8,234 nt of DNA from Mageeibacillus sp. UBA1255 (GTDB lineage: Bacteria; Bacillota; Clostridia; UBA1212; UBA1255): NCBI GenBank assembly GCA_002308795.1, contig DBVV01000030.1, positions 1 through 8,234 on the forward strand, in the 5' to 3' direction. This document shows, one piece after another, positions 7,120 through 8,234 of this stretch (its first letter is position 1; each line of letters starts with the position of its first letter). The position numbers and the translations under genes were made by a program. Under the pieces are notes generated by a model that searched no databases, had not been told where the DNA came from, and worked only from the letters and a program-made list of their open reading frames with translations.

Positions 7120-7191
7120 TGACTCCTACGAGAATCGAACTCGTGTTTCCGCCGTGAGAGGGCGGCGTCTTAGCCGCTTGACCAAGGAGCC
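7120..7191 (-). tRNA. tRNA-Glu (anticodon CUC, reads GAG)
   Basis: A 72-nt cloverleaf. The acceptor GGCTCCT (7191-7185) pairs with AGGAGTC (7127-7121), including one G-U pair, and A is the discriminator. The anticodon stem is CCGCC/GGCGG around the loop CTCTCAC, placing CTC at anticodon positions. The T arm is ACGAG-TTCGATT-CTCGT. The layout closely resembles Bacillus-type tRNA-Glu, including GGTCAAGCGG in the D arm. CCA is not encoded (TGG follows on the transcript), so it must be added by the CCA-adding enzyme. It is flanked by its own promoter and terminator. Confidence 0.95.
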
Positions 7192-7202
7192 GTTATGTGC
7201 GA

Positions 7203-7231
7203 AGTATACACTATGGCTCGGAGGTTGTCAA
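7203..7231 (-). promoter_or_regulatory. Promoter of tRNA-Glu
   Basis: On the minus strand a perfect TTGACA (7231-7226), 17-nt spacer, and TATACT (7208-7203), one mismatch from consensus. The predicted start near 7196 leaves a leader of only about 5 nt before the mature tRNA. This is the arrangement expected of a strong stable-RNA promoter. Confidence 0.85.
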
Positions 7232-7255
7232 GGGGTGAGACAATAAATTTAAACA

Positions 7256-7279
7256 GTGTTCGCGATAACCAACGAATAC
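7256..7279 (-). terminator. Possible weak terminator of the LRR protein gene
   Basis: On the minus strand GTATTCG and CGAACAC form a stem of six pairs with one mismatch around a 10-nt loop, followed by TGTTTAAATTTATT. It begins 8 nt after the stop codon of the LRR gene and precedes the tRNA promoter. The stem is AT-rich and imperfect, so this is tentative. Confidence 0.35.
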
Positions 7280-7287
7280 TATCAAAC

Positions 7288-8234
7288 CTACCCTGTATAA
7301 ATATTTTTACAGTCAGTCACCAGGGTGATCGTACCAGCATTGACCTCGTCGGGATATTCATATGCCGGTGTATAATAATCTTCAAATGCATGATAAAAGC
7401 TCGTAAACGTACCGTATAAATATGCATTCCTCATATTGGGGCAACGGCTTATATCAAGGCGATCCCCTCCGATGTAAAGTAAATAAGTCATAACCTGGTT
7501 ATTCTTCAAATCAAGTTCTTCGATGCCCGAATTGACCAGATAAAGTCGTTCAAGAGAATTGTTTTCACTTAATATAAAATTCCCGATATCACTGTCTCGG
7601 ATATCAAAGCTTACTAAATTATTATGACTCAGATCTAGCTCTGAGAGTGTCATATTCCTCAAAGCGAAAGACTCAAGATTATTGTTATAGCTCAAATCGA
7701 GTTTAGTCAAAGACGGGATCTGAAGGTCAATGTGCTGCAATTCATAATTACCGCTCAGATCCAGTTCAGTTATCAGATTAGATTTAATTATAACTTGCGT
7801 CAATTTATGATTTTTGCTTATATCAAGTTCTTCAAGAACTTCTGTAAACGAAAATTCGGGTGAACCAAAACCGATAGACAAAATAGATAAATTAGGTACG
7901 AGGCTCAGATCGAGTGATTTGGTGGCTACTCCGTTGAAGCAGAGATGTTCAAGTGCATAAAAATGTTCAATACCTTTGATCGATTTATGATTGTAGTATA
8001 CGTTCAGCAAATCAATTAATTTGATTTCTCCGTCGCTCAATACCGAATCTTTATTTAGATCATAATTATCCCTGATATACTCTCGAAATTCGCTGTCGGG
8101 GAAAGTAGATTCGTCAAGCGGTACATCCGCCGGAGTTGAGGTCGGAGCAGTCGTAGGCAGTTCCGCGGTAGCAGTCGCAGGAGTATCGGTAATTGAAGGC
8201 GTCGATGTAGGCGTAGCCGTTGACGTCGGATCGG
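7288..8234 (-). CDS. Surface leucine-rich-repeat protein with EF-hand and Pro/Thr/Ser linker, partial: N-terminus off right edge
   Basis: The frame is open from the right edge to the TAG at 7290-7288, showing 314 residues. Residues 1-38 are a Pro/Thr/Ser/Ala-rich linker (TSTATPTSTP, PTTAPTSTP). FPDSEFREYI then leads into a complete EF-hand loop, DLNKDSVLSDGE at 58-69, with ligands at positions 1, 3, 5, 9 and 12, so calcium binding is likely. From about residue 135 there are six to seven LRR units of ~21 residues beginning ELDIS, ELDLS, KLDLS, ELDLS, NFILS, ELDLK, RLDIS. A short Tyr-rich tail ends KNIYTG, with no LPXTG motif or membrane segment. Linker-EF-hand-LRR architecture is common in secreted or surface proteins of Clostridia. 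Anchoring or secretion signals, if any, must be N-terminal and unseen. A TTG at 8040-8038 is internal, not a start. Ligand and role are unknown. Confidence 0.85.
   Translation of the reverse strand, partial: DPTSTATPTSTPSITDTPATATAELPTTAPTSTPADVPLDESTFPDSEFREYIRDNYDLNKDSVLSDGEIKLIDLLNVYYNHKSIKGIEHFYALEHLCFNGVATKSLDLSLVPNLSILSIGFGSPEFSFTEVLEELDISKNHKLTQVIIKSNLITELDLSGNYELQHIDLQIPSLTKLDLSYNNNLESFALRNMTLSELDLSHNNLVSFDIRDSDIGNFILSENNSLERLYLVNSGIEELDLKNNQVMTYLLYIGGDRLDISRCPNMRNAYLYGTFTSFYHAFEDYYTPAYEYPDEVNAGTITLVTDCKNIYTG

Noticed and set aside
6692..7246. A 184-codon open frame on the plus strand.
   Set aside because: It runs antisense through the DUF4870 gene, the tRNA terminator and tRNA-Glu itself, and its product resembles no protein. 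It is a shadow frame.
8038..8040. TTG as the start of a 250-residue LRR protein.
   Set aside because: The frame continues upstream through a complete EF-hand loop and a Pro/Thr/Ser linker typical of this protein class, so the codon is internal and the gene is cut by the window edge.
1..8234. CRISPR array, insertion sequence, prophage, toxin-antitoxin or defence locus.
   Set aside because: No direct repeats with spacers, transposase or integrase motifs, or paired small toxin-like genes were seen. tRNA-Glu has no integrase or visible attachment-site duplication beside it.

Overview
The window looks like an ordinary chromosomal segment of an anaerobic Clostridia-type Bacillota (Firmicutes), plausibly a gut or rumen member of the Lachnospiraceae/Oscillospiraceae. 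The reasons are: GGAGG-type ribosome sites about 8 nt from starts, near-consensus sigma-A promoters, a surface protein with a Pro/Thr/Ser linker, EF-hand and LRRs of a type common in these bacteria, a tRNA without encoded CCA, and moderate GC. The taxonomy is inference from protein style, not from a marker gene.

Positions 1-4343 hold a tightly packed four-gene operon on the minus strand, read right to left: an RsmF/NOP2-type rRNA m5C methyltransferase (TTG start), an RsuA-type 16S rRNA pseudouridine synthase, a Methyltransf_32-like SAM methyltransferase of unknown substrate, and the first 307 residues of a Na+/phosphate cotransporter that runs off the left edge. The first two junctions overlap (4 and 20 nt) and the third has a 5-nt gap, so the set is probably co-transcribed and translationally coupled. 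A strong promoter (TTGACA-N18-TAAAAT) lies at 4404-4433. Two of the four genes modify rRNA; the third is therefore a reasonable candidate for an uncharacterised RNA methyltransferase.

Positions 4344-4561 are a divergent control region. A second strong promoter (TTGACC-N18-TATAAT, 4470-4499) drives a lone cytoplasmic clan GH-D (GH36-like) alpha-galactosidase-type enzyme, 4562-6574, whose sugar-binding motifs depart from the canonical ones. A bidirectional hairpin terminator (6574-6605) separates it from the converging small gene to its right.

Positions 6632-7191 carry, on the minus strand, a small DUF4870/Tic20-like membrane protein and, upstream of it, tRNA-Glu(CUC) with its own excellent promoter (7203-7231) and a strong hairpin terminator (7075-7104). 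Positions 7288-8234 hold the C-terminal 314 residues of a secreted or surface leucine-rich-repeat protein, whose N-terminus lies beyond the right edge.

I see no mobile element, CRISPR array, phage gene or defence system. The points most worth a second look are the Methyltransf_32 protein in an rRNA-modification operon and the divergent glycosidase.
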